A model generated the notes under the pieces. The model was not told the DNA's origin, did no database searches, and saw only the letters and a list, made by a program, of their open reading frames with translations. Positions 26,003 to 33,934 of a DNA stretch of 64,000 nucleotides are shown here, one piece after another (positions within the stretch are counted from its first letter, which is position 1; every line of letters starts with the position of its first letter). A program made the position numbers and the translations under genes. This stretch comes from Pseudonocardia endophytica. Lineage in GTDB: Bacteria > Actinomycetota > Actinomycetes > Mycobacteriales > Pseudonocardiaceae. The stretch is taken from NCBI RefSeq assembly GCF_004339565.1, contig NZ_SMFZ01000002.1, forward strand, positions 2,790,001 through 2,854,000, given 5' to 3'.

Positions 26003-26775
26003 GGGGCGTCGACGTCGAGTCCGCGGCGCGCCTCGTCGCGTTCGGCATGCGCCCCAAGGCACTGCCCGGGCGGGACGAGGCGTACGCGGAGCTGGTGCGC
26101 CGCTACCGCGAGGACGACGAGTTCGCGGACACCGTCCAGCGCGTGGCGTCCGGGCTCGGGCTGGTGGTGCTGGCCGTCGACAAGTCGCCGGGGATCGTGC
26201 TGGCGGCCGTCGAGGAGTCCGTCTTCGAGATCAAGATGGACGAGTACGCGCGCCGCACGGCGCTCGCGAACCGGCAGGCCGACCGCGTCCTGCACGGCCT
26301 CGCGCACCTGGCGGCGGCCGCGCTCGCGTTCCCGCGCCCTGACGACCTCGGCAACGACAGCTACGTCGGGCGGGTCTCCGTGGACCAGGTCGACGGCGCC
26401 GTGCGGGAGGCGTCGCGGGTGCTCTCCGAGCGGGTGGCAGGCACCGAGGAGTCCGATCCGGAGTCCGATGCGCCGCAGCTGGAGGCCGTCTGGCGGGTGT
26501 GGCTGCGCCGCCCGGAGGCGACCGCGACGAAGGACGGCCGTGCGGGGGAGTCGACGACCCGCGGCATCGTCGGGAAGGCACTGCGGTTCCTCGCCGACCA
26601 GGGCTTCCTGCACCCGGTCGGCACCGAGGGCGCGTACCGGACGACCGCCCGCTACCAGGTCCAGGTGCGCGAGCTGGCCGCCCAGCGCGCGTTCGACGAG
26701 CTGCTCGAACTCGGTGTGCTCCCGGCCGGGACGCCCGAGGGCACGTTGCGCAAGGAGCCCGCCTCGGATGTATGA
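25999..26775 (+). CDS. MukE/MksE/JetB-like winged-helix subunit of an SMC operon
   Basis: 258 residues, mixed alpha/beta. A central helical region is followed by a polar linker (GTEESDPESD). The C-terminal winged-helix-like segment runs from TTRGIVGKALRFLADQGFLHPVG to a strand pair TTARYQVQVRELAAQRAF. The E/B subunits of MukBEF/Wadjet are proteins of this size with winged-helix domains that bind the kleisin. GTG overlaps the upstream stop by four bases, and its own end overlaps the SMC start by eight, so all three subunits are translationally coupled. Assignment is by size, order and fold prediction. Confidence 0.65.
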   Translation: MRGVDVESAARLVAFGMRPKALPGRDEAYAELVRRYREDDEFADTVQRVASGLGLVVLAVDKSPGIVLAAVEESVFEIKMDEYARRTALANRQADRVLHGLAHLAAAALAFPRPDDLGNDSYVGRVSVDQVDGAVREASRVLSERVAGTEESDPESDAPQLEAVWRVWLRRPEATATKDGRAGESTTRGIVGKALRFLADQGFLHPVGTEGAYRTTARYQVQVRELAAQRAFDELLELGVLPAGTPEGTLRKEPASDV

Positions 26776-29700
26776 GCTCTCCCGCGTGCGCCTGTTCTCG
26801 GTGGGACCGGCGGGCGCCCGGTACCAGGACGTCACGCTCGACCTGCGCGGTGTCGGCGAGCCGGTCACGGTCGCGCACCAGGAGGACCTGTTCGCCGCCG
26901 ACGACCCGTTCGAGGGCGCCGCCCGCGTTCCGCGACGGCCCGCGCCCGCGTCGGTGCTGTTCCTGGAGAACGGCGGCGGCAAGTCCGTCCTGCTGAAGCT
27001 GATCTTCTCGGTGCTGTTGCCCGGCCGCCGTCAGGTCGTCGGCACCACGAGCACGAGCGTGCTGGAGAAGTTCGTGCTGGCCGAGGACGTCGCGCACGTC
27101 GCGTGCGAGTGGATGCACACCGGCACCGGACGGCTGCTGGTCACCGGCAAGGTGTCCGAGTGGCGGGGGCACGTCGCGTCGTCGGACCCGGAGAAGCTCG
27201 CCGACGCGTGGTACTCGCTGCGCCCGCACACGGGGTTCGGGCTGGACGAGCTGCCGTTCACGGTGGACAAACGGCGGGTGACGGCGACGGCGTTCCGCGA
27301 GCGGCTGCACGAGGCCGACCGGGAGAACCCGGAGTGCGAGCTGACCTGGGAGACCGGCCAGCGCGACTGGACCCGCCACCTCGTCGACACCGGTCTCGAC
27401 CCGGAGCTGTTCCGCTACCAGCGCACGATGAACGCCGGCGAGGGCGAGGCGGCGGAGGCGTTCTCGTTCCCGTCCGACGAGGCGTTCGTCGACTTCCTGC
27501 TGCGCGCCGTGCTCGACCCGGAGGAACCGCAGAACCTGGCCGACCTCGTCGCCGGCTACGCGACGAAGCTCGCCCAGCGCGAGGAGCTCGAGACCGAGCG
27601 GGAGTTCGTCGACGGCACGCTCGAGCGGCTGGGCCCGCTGGTGGAGGCCGAGGCGCTCGCCGGGTCCGCGCGCACCAGGGAGCAGGCGGCCCGCGACGCG
27701 GCGCGCTCGCTAGCCGGCGCGATCGTCGCCCGTCGGGCCGCGGAGGACGAGCGGGTCGCGGGCGCCGTGGCGACGCTCTCCGACACCGAGGACACCGAGA
27801 AGGAGGCCGTCCGGGCGGAGAAGCGTCTCCAGGAGACGGTCGCGGAGCTGCGACGGCTGACGGCGGCCCTCGAGGTCGATGCGGCGACCCGGGCGGAGGC
27901 GGACGCGACCCGCGAGCGCGACGACGCACGCTCCACGGTGGAGGCCTGGGCGGCCGTCGAGCCGGTGCTCCGGTACCGGGTCGCGGCCGGGGAGGCGGCC
28001 CGGCTGCGCACCCGCGTCGACTCGGAGCAGGAGAAGGCGCGTCCGGCGCTGCACGCCCGCACCGACGCCGCCCGCGCGCTCGGAGCGGCGTTGCGCGCCA
28101 CGGCATCCGAGGCCGACGCCGCCGCCGAGGCGGCGGGCGCGGAGCAGGAGGCTGCGGACCGTCGGGCCGCGGCGGCACGCGCGGTCGAGGTGGAGCGCTC
28201 CTCCGAGGCCGCCATCGCCGAGCAGGCCGGCGAGCGGGCGCGCGCCGACCTCGCCGCGATCGACGACGCGGTGAGCGCCGCAGAGCGGGACGGCCGTCTG
28301 GAGCCGGGCGCCGACGTCGCGACGGCCGCGGACGAGGTGCGGGAGCGAGCCCGGCAGGCCACGCGGGCCGTCGACGAGCTGCACGCCGAGTCCGAACGGC
28401 TGCGGCGCGAGCGGCGCGGTGCCGAGGAGCGCCGGTCCGACGCGCGGTCGGCCGCCGAGGCCGCCCGGTCGGCGGTCGAGGTGTCCGCGACGGCCTACGA
28501 CGACGCCGTCGCCGCCCGGGACGCGCTCGCCTCCGAACCGCGCGCTGCCGAGCTGCTCAGCGTGGACGCCGTCCGCCCGGACACCGACGCCGACCTGCTC
28601 GTCGAACGGCTCACGGCCGCGGTCGGGACCCACGAGCGGGAGCGCACCACGCTGTCCGGTGAGCAGCAGCGCGACGAGCGGGCGCTGCAGGCGCTCGGGT
28701 CCGGCGGCCTGCTGCCGGAGCCGCCCGAGGTCGAGGCGGCGCTCGGCGTCCTGGAGGCGGCCGGGATCACCGCGTGGTCCGGCTGGCGTTACCTGACGAT
28801 GCTGCCCGCAGGCTCGCGGGAGGAGGTGCTGGCGCGGCTGCCCCATCTCGTCGACGGCGTGCTGCTCAACAACCGCGACGACCTCACCCGGGCCGGCGAG
28901 GAACTGACGGCGGCGCGGCTGCTGCCGTCGTGCCTGGTGGCGGTCGGGACGACGGCCGCGATGCACGGGACGGACACCGCACCCGGCGTCGAGCTCGTCG
29001 TCCCCCCGAACCCGGCCCTGTACGACGAGGACGCCGCCGCAGAGGTCCGGGAGACGCTCACCGCGGAGACGGCGGCGCGGGCGTCGCGGATCGACGAGCT
29101 GGCCGCCGCCGTCGACGCCGACCGGGAGCTGCGGACCCGTTTCGCCGCGTGGCGGGAGCGCCGCCCGACGGTCGACGAGCTCGCGGACGCGCTGCAGGAA
29201 CGGCGCGACGCGCTGACCGCGGCCGAACGCGCCGTCGCGGAGGCCGCGGCGGCGGTCGAGGCGCTCGACGATCGGGCGGACGCGCTGGAGGCGGACCGGC
29301 CCGAGCTGCAACGGGCCGCGCTGGCCGCCCGCGAGCGGGCCGAGGCGCTGGAGGCGTTGCGCACCAGGGTCTCCGGCCGCGAGGAGCTCGTCGAACGGCA
29401 GCGCGCGGCGACGGCGGACGCGGCCCGCGCGATCCAGGCGGCGGCGAGCGCACGGTCCGACGCGGAGACGGCGGCGGCGTCCGCAGTGGACGCCCGGCGT
29501 ACCCGCGACCGGCAGGAGTCGACGGCCGTCCGCGCCCGTGAGGACCTGGCGGCCCTGCCGCTGTCCGAATCGGACACCCTCCCGGAGCCGCCGGACAGCC
29601 CGCTGTCCGTGCTGCGGGAGGAGTTCCGGCGCGCCGACTCCGCCTACGCCACCGCGGAGGTCGACGCGGACCTGCGGGGCCGCCTGGAGTCCGCCGAGCA

Positions 29701-31210
29701 GGCGGTCGTCGCGGCGAAGCAGCCCCTCGACGCCCTCGCGGCCGGCGTGCTGGACGCCGCGGAGGCGTTGCTGCGCACGCCGGACGGCTCCGACTCCGGG
29801 TCCCGGCGCGCGGCGTCGGACCAGGCCCGGGCCGCCCTGAACGCCGCCGACGACCGGCTCCGCAGGGCGTCCGGCGCGCTCGCCGTCGCCGAGCGGGAGC
29901 TGGCGTCCTATCCGGACCGACCGCGCCCGATCGACGGCTACGACCGCCCGCGCGACGCCGCCCACGGCCGCGAGCTCGTCGAACAGGCGGACGGTGACCG
30001 TCGGGCGGCCGAGGATGCGGCCGTGTCGGCGCGGCGAGCGGCACAGGCGGCCCGGGACACGCACGGGTCGGCGGTGCGGTCCGCGGAGGGATTCGGGCAC
30101 GTCGTCGCCGGTATGGACGACGCGCCGGACGCGACCGGTGCGGCCCCGTTCGACGGCGACGTCGACGCCGCGCTGGAGGCGACGAAGCAGCGGCAGTCGG
30201 CCGTGCGTGCGGCGGCGGCGGAGCGGCACGGCGCCGAGAAGGACGTGCGCGAGGCCGTCGACTCCGTCGCCCAGTTCGCGCAGGACGCACGGTTCTCGTC
30301 GCTGTCCGGCCCGGTGCGCAAGCACATCTCCGGAGTCGCCCGTGCGGACATGCCGGGGCTCGCGCCGGAGTGGATCGCGGCGCTGCGCCCGCGGCTGCGC
30401 TCCCTCGACGACGACCTCGCCCACATCGAACGGCACCGCTCCGGCATCGTCACGCGGCTGACCGGCATGGTCGGGGAGGCGGTGCGCACGCTGCGGCTGG
30501 CCGAGCGCCTGTCCGAGCTGCCCGACGGGCTCGGCGACTGGTCCGGGCAGCGGTTCCTGCGGATCCGGTTCGAGGCCGTCGAGGACGCGGTGCTCCGGCA
30601 CGAGCTGGGGGACGTCGTGGACCGGGCGGCGTCGTCGGTGAACGCCCCGAAGGCGTCCCGCGAACTGCGCGACGGGATGTCCCTGCTGCTGCGCGGTGTG
30701 CGTGCCGCGATGCCGAAGGGCGTGCGCATCGAGATGCTCAAGCCGGACGCCGTGCTGCGCACCGAGCGGCTGCGGGTCTCCGAGATCCGCGACGTGTTCT
30801 CCGGCGGTCAGCAGCTCACCGCGGCGATCGTCCTGTACTGCACGATGGCCGCGCTGCGGGCCCACCAGCGGGGACAGGGTCGTCGCCCGCACGCCGGCGT
30901 GCTGTTCCTGGACAACCCGATCGGCCGCGCGTCCGCCGGGTACCTGCTGGAACTGCAGTTCGGCGTGGCCAGGGCGCTGGGGGTGCAGCTCGTCTACACG
31001 ACCGGCCTGTTCGACGCCGGCGCGCTCGCGACGTTCCCGCTGATCATCCGCCTGCGCAACGACGCCGACCTGCGCGCGGGGCGCAAGTACCTGTCCGTCG
31101 ACGACCGGGTCGCGACCGTGCTGGGGGAGCCGCCGGAGACCGACGGCACGGGCTCGGTCACGGCGACGCGTCTCTACCGCCGACCCGAACCGGCCGTCGA
31201 GTCAGGATGA
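26768..31210 (+). CDS. SMC-like ATPase (MukB/MksB/JetC-type), head-coiled coil-hinge-coiled coil-head
   Basis: 1480 residues. The N-terminal head has a P-loop at 66-73 (LENGGGKS, Lys72). Long Ala/Glu/Arg-rich coiled coils run from about 270 to 640 and 770 to 1230, separated by a globular hinge-like insert at about 655-765 (WSGWRYLTMLPAGS onward). The C-terminal head has the ABC signature SGGQ at 1345-1348 and a Walker B strand VLFLDNP with Asp1382. Two positions are unusual: Leu replaces the first Gly/Ala of the P-loop consensus, and Asn1383 stands where SMC and ABC ATPases have the catalytic Glu. The start ATG lies inside the upstream gene's last codons. Expected role: DNA loop extrusion, segregation or defence; which one is unknown. 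Confidence 0.82.
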   Translation: MYELSRVRLFSVGPAGARYQDVTLDLRGVGEPVTVAHQEDLFAADDPFEGAARVPRRPAPASVLFLENGGGKSVLLKLIFSVLLPGRRQVVGTTSTSVLEKFVLAEDVAHVACEWMHTGTGRLLVTGKVSEWRGHVASSDPEKLADAWYSLRPHTGFGLDELPFTVDKRRVTATAFRERLHEADRENPECELTWETGQRDWTRHLVDTGLDPELFRYQRTMNAGEGEAAEAFSFPSDEAFVDFLLRAVLDPEEPQNLADLVAGYATKLAQREELETEREFVDGTLERLGPLVEAEALAGSARTREQAARDAARSLAGAIVARRAAEDERVAGAVATLSDTEDTEKEAVRAEKRLQETVAELRRLTAALEVDAATRAEADATRERDDARSTVEAWAAVEPVLRYRVAAGEAARLRTRVDSEQEKARPALHARTDAARALGAALRATASEADAAAEAAGAEQEAADRRAAAARAVEVERSSEAAIAEQAGERARADLAAIDDAVSAAERDGRLEPGADVATAADEVRERARQATRAVDELHAESERLRRERRGAEERRSDARSAAEAARSAVEVSATAYDDAVAARDALASEPRAAELLSVDAVRPDTDADLLVERLTAAVGTHERERTTLSGEQQRDERALQALGSGGLLPEPPEVEAALGVLEAAGITAWSGWRYLTMLPAGSREEVLARLPHLVDGVLLNNRDDLTRAGEELTAARLLPSCLVAVGTTAAMHGTDTAPGVELVVPPNPALYDEDAAAEVRETLTAETAARASRIDELAAAVDADRELRTRFAAWRERRPTVDELADALQERRDALTAAERAVAEAAAAVEALDDRADALEADRPELQRAALAARERAEALEALRTRVSGREELVERQRAATADAARAIQAAASARSDAETAAASAVDARRTRDRQESTAVRAREDLAALPLSESDTLPEPPDSPLSVLREEFRRADSAYATAEVDADLRGRLESAEQAVVAAKQPLDALAAGVLDAAEALLRTPDGSDSGSRRAASDQARAALNAADDRLRRASGALAVAERELASYPDRPRPIDGYDRPRDAAHGRELVEQADGDRRAAEDAAVSARRAAQAARDTHGSAVRSAEGFGHVVAGMDDAPDATGAAPFDGDVDAALEATKQRQSAVRAAAAERHGAEKDVREAVDSVAQFAQDARFSSLSGPVRKHISGVARADMPGLAPEWIAALRPRLRSLDDDLAHIERHRSGIVTRLTGMVGEAVRTLRLAERLSELPDGLGDWSGQRFLRIRFEAVEDAVLRHELGDVVDRAASSVNAPKASRELRDGMSLLLRGVRAAMPKGVRIEMLKPDAVLRTERLRVSEIRDVFSGGQQLTAAIVLYCTMAALRAHQRGQGRRPHAGVLFLDNPIGRASAGYLLELQFGVARALGVQLVYTTGLFDAGALATFPLIIRLRNDADLRAGRKYLSVDDRVATVLGEPPETDGTGSVTATRLYRRPEPAVESG

Positions 31211-31225
31211 CCCCGGGTGCGGCCG

Positions 31226-31244
31226 GACCGGGCCCCGCCCGGTC
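31226..31244. terminator. Hairpin after the SMC operon
   Basis: A perfect 7-bp stem (GACCGGG/CCCGGTC) with a 5-base loop lies 16 bases after the SMC stop and overlaps the stop of the convergent response-regulator fragment. Confidence 0.6.
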
Positions 31245-31533
31245 AGATCTCGGCCAGGCGGAAGCCGACGCCGCGGACGGTGACCACCCAGTCCGACGAG
31301 CCCAGCTTGCGCCGGAGGCTGTTCACGTGGGTGTCGATCGTCCTGCTGCGGGTCAGGTCGTCGTCGTCCCAGACCTGCCGCAGGATCTGCCGCCGCCCGA
31401 CCACGTCGCCCGGATGGCAGGCCAGCAGCGTCAACAGCTCGAACTCCTTGCGGGTCAGCGGGACCGGGCGGTCGTGCACCCGCACGGTGTGCGTCACGCC
31501 GTCGATCGTGGTCCGGTCCGGCTCCGGGGCGGC
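31243..31533 (-). pseudogene. Response-regulator remnant: OmpR-type DNA-binding domain only
   Basis: The frame encodes a complete trans_reg_C winged helix: LTRKEFELLTLLACHPGDVV, then the recognition helix in TIDTHVNSLRRKLG and the wing VRGVGFRLAEI. The receiver domain is missing; in this frame a stop codon lies at the point where an epimerase fragment begins in another frame. A GTG at 31497 could still give an 84-residue DNA-binding protein, so some function cannot be excluded. It abuts the hairpin that ends the SMC operon, at the place where a fourth SMC-system gene would be expected. Confidence 0.7.
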
Positions 31534-31624
31534 TCATCGCCCGCACGTCCGTCCCGGCCCCGACCAGCTCGTCGACGACCCTGCGGCCCACGACACCGCG
31601 AGCCCCGGTCACCAGGGCGGTCAC
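31520..31624 (-). pseudogene. NAD(P)-binding epimerase/NmrA-type N-terminal remnant
   Basis: A GTG at 31624, overlapping the exporter stop (GTGA), opens a frame beginning MTALVTGARGVVGRRVVDEL, a textbook NmrA/SDR-a Rossmann start with GxxGxxG. Homology ends after about 33 residues (RAMSRP), where the DNA continues as the response-regulator domain in another frame. The two partial genes are joined at about 31530, which indicates an internal deletion. Confidence 0.7.
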
Positions 31625-33336
31625 CGCGCGGTCCCGTCGGACGAACCGTCGGACGACGCCGCGGCAGGCACGTCGTCCCGGCCGAACGCGTCCGTGTCCC
31701 CGTCCTCCGTGTCCCCGTCTCCCGTGTCCCGGTCGTCCGGGCCGGAGGTGTCGTGCCCGCCCGGCGTCCCGGGCTCGCGCAGGACGAACGCGACGGCGAC
31801 GGCGACGGCCAGCGACACGACCAGGGTGATCGTCGCGGCGGCGTGCAGCCCGCCGGCGAACGCCTCACGAGCCGCTCGGAACAGCTCGGTGCCGAGCGGG
31901 CCGGGTAGCGTCCCGGCGACCGAGGCGGCACCGCCGAGCGTGTCCGATGCCGTCCGGACGGCATCGGCCGGGATCCCGGCCGGCATCGCGTCGGTCAGCT
32001 GCGAGCGGTAGACGATCGCTCCGATCGTCCCGAACGCGGCCAGCCCGAGCGCATTGCCGAACTGCTGGCTGGTCTCGGACATCGCGGACGCGGCGCCCGA
32101 CCGTTCCGGTGGCGCGGAGCCGACCATCGCCGCGACGCCGAGCGTGGTCGACGGGCCGAGGCCGAGGAACACGAACACGAAACCGACGATCAGTCCCGGC
32201 AGCCCTCCGTCGACCGGGACCGTGCTCAGCACGGCGAAGCCGACGGCGGCCACGACCAGACCGCCCGCCATGACGTAGGCCTGCTGGACCCGGGCCGCGA
32301 TCGTCGGGGTGAGCGACACACCGACGAACCCGGCGACAAGCAGCGGCAGCGACCACATCGCCGACGCGAACGTCGACTGGCCCTCGACCAGCTGCAGGAA
32401 CTGCATCCCGAAGTAGCCGGTGCCCGCCATCAGCAACGAGCCCAGCAGCAGTACGCCCATCGCGACGACGAACCGGCGACCGGCCAGCAGCTCGAGGTCG
32501 AGCATCGGGTCCTCCAGCCTCCGCTGGCGCACCAGGAACGCGATCCCGACCGCGACCCCGAGCACGACCGCCGCGAGCGCGGCCAGGTCGAAGCCGTCCT
32601 CAGCGGAGCGCTGCACCCCGTAGATCACCCCGAGCACCGCGACGAGCGACAGCACCGCGCTGACCGGGTCGATCCGGCCCGGCCGCCTCTCGCGGTACTC
32701 GGGCACCAGCCGTGGGCCGGCGACCAGCAGCAGCACCATGACCGGCACGCCGATCAGGAACACCGAGCCCCACCAGAACCACTCCAGCAGCAGGCCGCCC
32801 ACCAGCGGGCCCGCGGCGTTGCCGGCCAGGTTGCCCATCATCCAGACCGACGCCGCACGGGTGCGCTGGCCCTCGTCGGCGAACATGTTGCGGATCAGGG
32901 ACAGCGTCGACGGCGCGACCGTCGCCCCGGCGACGCCGAGCAGCCCGCGGGCGAGGATCAGCATGCCCGCCGTCGGCGCCCACGCCGCGAGGACCGAGGC
33001 GAGCGCGAACGCGACGGCGCCGACCAGCAGCAGCCTGCGGCGCCCGATCCGGTCGCCGAGCTTGCCCATGACGATCAGCAGACCGGCGATGACGAAGCCG
33101 TAGATGTCGATGATCCAGAGCAGCTGGGAGCTGCTGGGCGCGAGATCCTCGCTGATCGTCGGCACCGCCAGGTGCAGGACGGTGAGGTCCATGCCGACGA
33201 TCATCGCGGGAAGGACCAGGACGACCAGCCCGAGCCACTCGCGCCGCCCGGCGCGGGCGGACACGGCTCCTCCCGACGCTGCGGATGACGGGCCCGTCGA
33301 GGACGCGCCGCGGGATTCCTCACTCATGGCACTCAT
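31621..33336 (-). CDS. DHA2-family MFS drug exporter (EmrB/QacA type), paralogue 1
   Basis: A 14-helix major facilitator of about 571 residues. Motif A is GKLGDRIGRRRLL, and the DHA2 motif in helix 1 is MDLTVLHLAVPTI. The last helix is followed by a long acidic, Asp/Gly/Thr-rich cytoplasmic tail. Expected to export drugs or cationic/aromatic compounds by proton antiport at the inner membrane. ATG at 33336 has GGGGAG close upstream; a second ATG nine bases later is possible. It is clearly paralogous to the exporter at 37349. The gene downstream is broken (epimerase remnant). No dedicated regulator is adjacent, unlike the paralogue. Confidence 0.93.
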   Translation of the reverse strand: MSAMSEESRGASSTGPSSAASGGAVSARAGRREWLGLVVLVLPAMIVGMDLTVLHLAVPTISEDLAPSSSQLLWIIDIYGFVIAGLLIVMGKLGDRIGRRRLLLVGAVAFALASVLAAWAPTAGMLILARGLLGVAGATVAPSTLSLIRNMFADEGQRTRAASVWMMGNLAGNAAGPLVGGLLLEWFWWGSVFLIGVPVMVLLLVAGPRLVPEYRERRPGRIDPVSAVLSLVAVLGVIYGVQRSAEDGFDLAALAAVVLGVAVGIAFLVRQRRLEDPMLDLELLAGRRFVVAMGVLLLGSLLMAGTGYFGMQFLQLVEGQSTFASAMWSLPLLVAGFVGVSLTPTIAARVQQAYVMAGGLVVAAVGFAVLSTVPVDGGLPGLIVGFVFVFLGLGPSTTLGVAAMVGSAPPERSGAASAMSETSQQFGNALGLAAFGTIGAIVYRSQLTDAMPAGIPADAVRTASDTLGGAASVAGTLPGPLGTELFRAAREAFAGGLHAAATITLVVSLAVAVAVAFVLREPGTPGGHDTSGPDDRDTGDGDTEDGDTDAFGRDDVPAAASSDGSSDGTAR

Positions 33337-33620
33337 GACTCCCCGACGATCGGCCCCGGTGGTGGCCGGCCGCATCCGTCACGTGACGGTAGCCGGCCGC
33401 CCGCTCGTCCGGGCATCACACACCGTTGGACAAGATTTGCAGGTCCGGCTCTCCGGCGTGGTTGACGCGGTTCTCCGGCCGGTTTCAGAATCGATGACGC
33501 GGGAATGATCGGCGCGCCTCGCCGCCGTCCCGTCGTGAATGCGGACCGGCAGACTCCCTCGGCGCCGCCGGAACACCCCGCAGCGCCGTTCCGAATGGAT
33601 TCCGTCCCGCGGAGGACTCG

Positions 33621-33790
33621 ATGCGTTCTCGTCATCAGAACGGTCACGACGATCCGTCGGCAAGAGTGTCGGTTATCGGTTCCCGCGGTTTCATCGGGCA
33701 CCGCCTGACCCGGCGGCTGACCGGGACGGGGATCGCCGTCGAGGAGTTCCACCGGGATCGCCCGTTCCACCGCGGCGGCAGGCCGTTTCA
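33621..33790 (+). pseudogene. Rossmann-fold N-terminal remnant
   Basis: ATG at 33621 has GGAGG six bases upstream. The frame contains SVIGSRGFIGHRLTRRL, a GxxGxxG dinucleotide-binding start of the epimerase type, but after about 55 residues it becomes Arg-rich shadow sequence with no family character. The 598-base stretch from 33337 to 33934 holds nothing else convincing: 33337-33620 is the exporter's upstream region, and 33790-33934 has an unassigned open frame ending just before the LuxR-type gene. Confidence 0.45.
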
Positions 33791-33921
33791 CTTCCGGAGA
33801 AGATGGTCTGCTGTTCGTGACCAACCGAGAACCGCTCCTGGTGGGAGCCACTGCGCGCGGCGGCCGCCTCGCCTCCGTGACGACTCCGGCGCTGACGGTG
33901 ATCATGGCCGTTCCCCCCGCG

Positions 33922-33927
33922 TAGTAT
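33922..33927 (+). promoter_or_regulatory. -10 box TAGTAT for a leaderless LAL-regulator transcript
   Basis: TAGTAT is a near-ideal actinobacterial -10 box, seven bases before ATG 33935, with no Shine-Dalgarno between. Leaderless initiation is inferred. Confidence 0.6.
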
Positions 33928-33934
33928 CCCGTCC

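Noticed and set aside
33790-33934. An unassigned frame reading DGLLFVTNREPLLVGATARG and ending before the LAL regulator
   Set aside because: It looks protein-like but has no start, RBS or recognised family; it could be a remnant C-terminus but cannot be supported.
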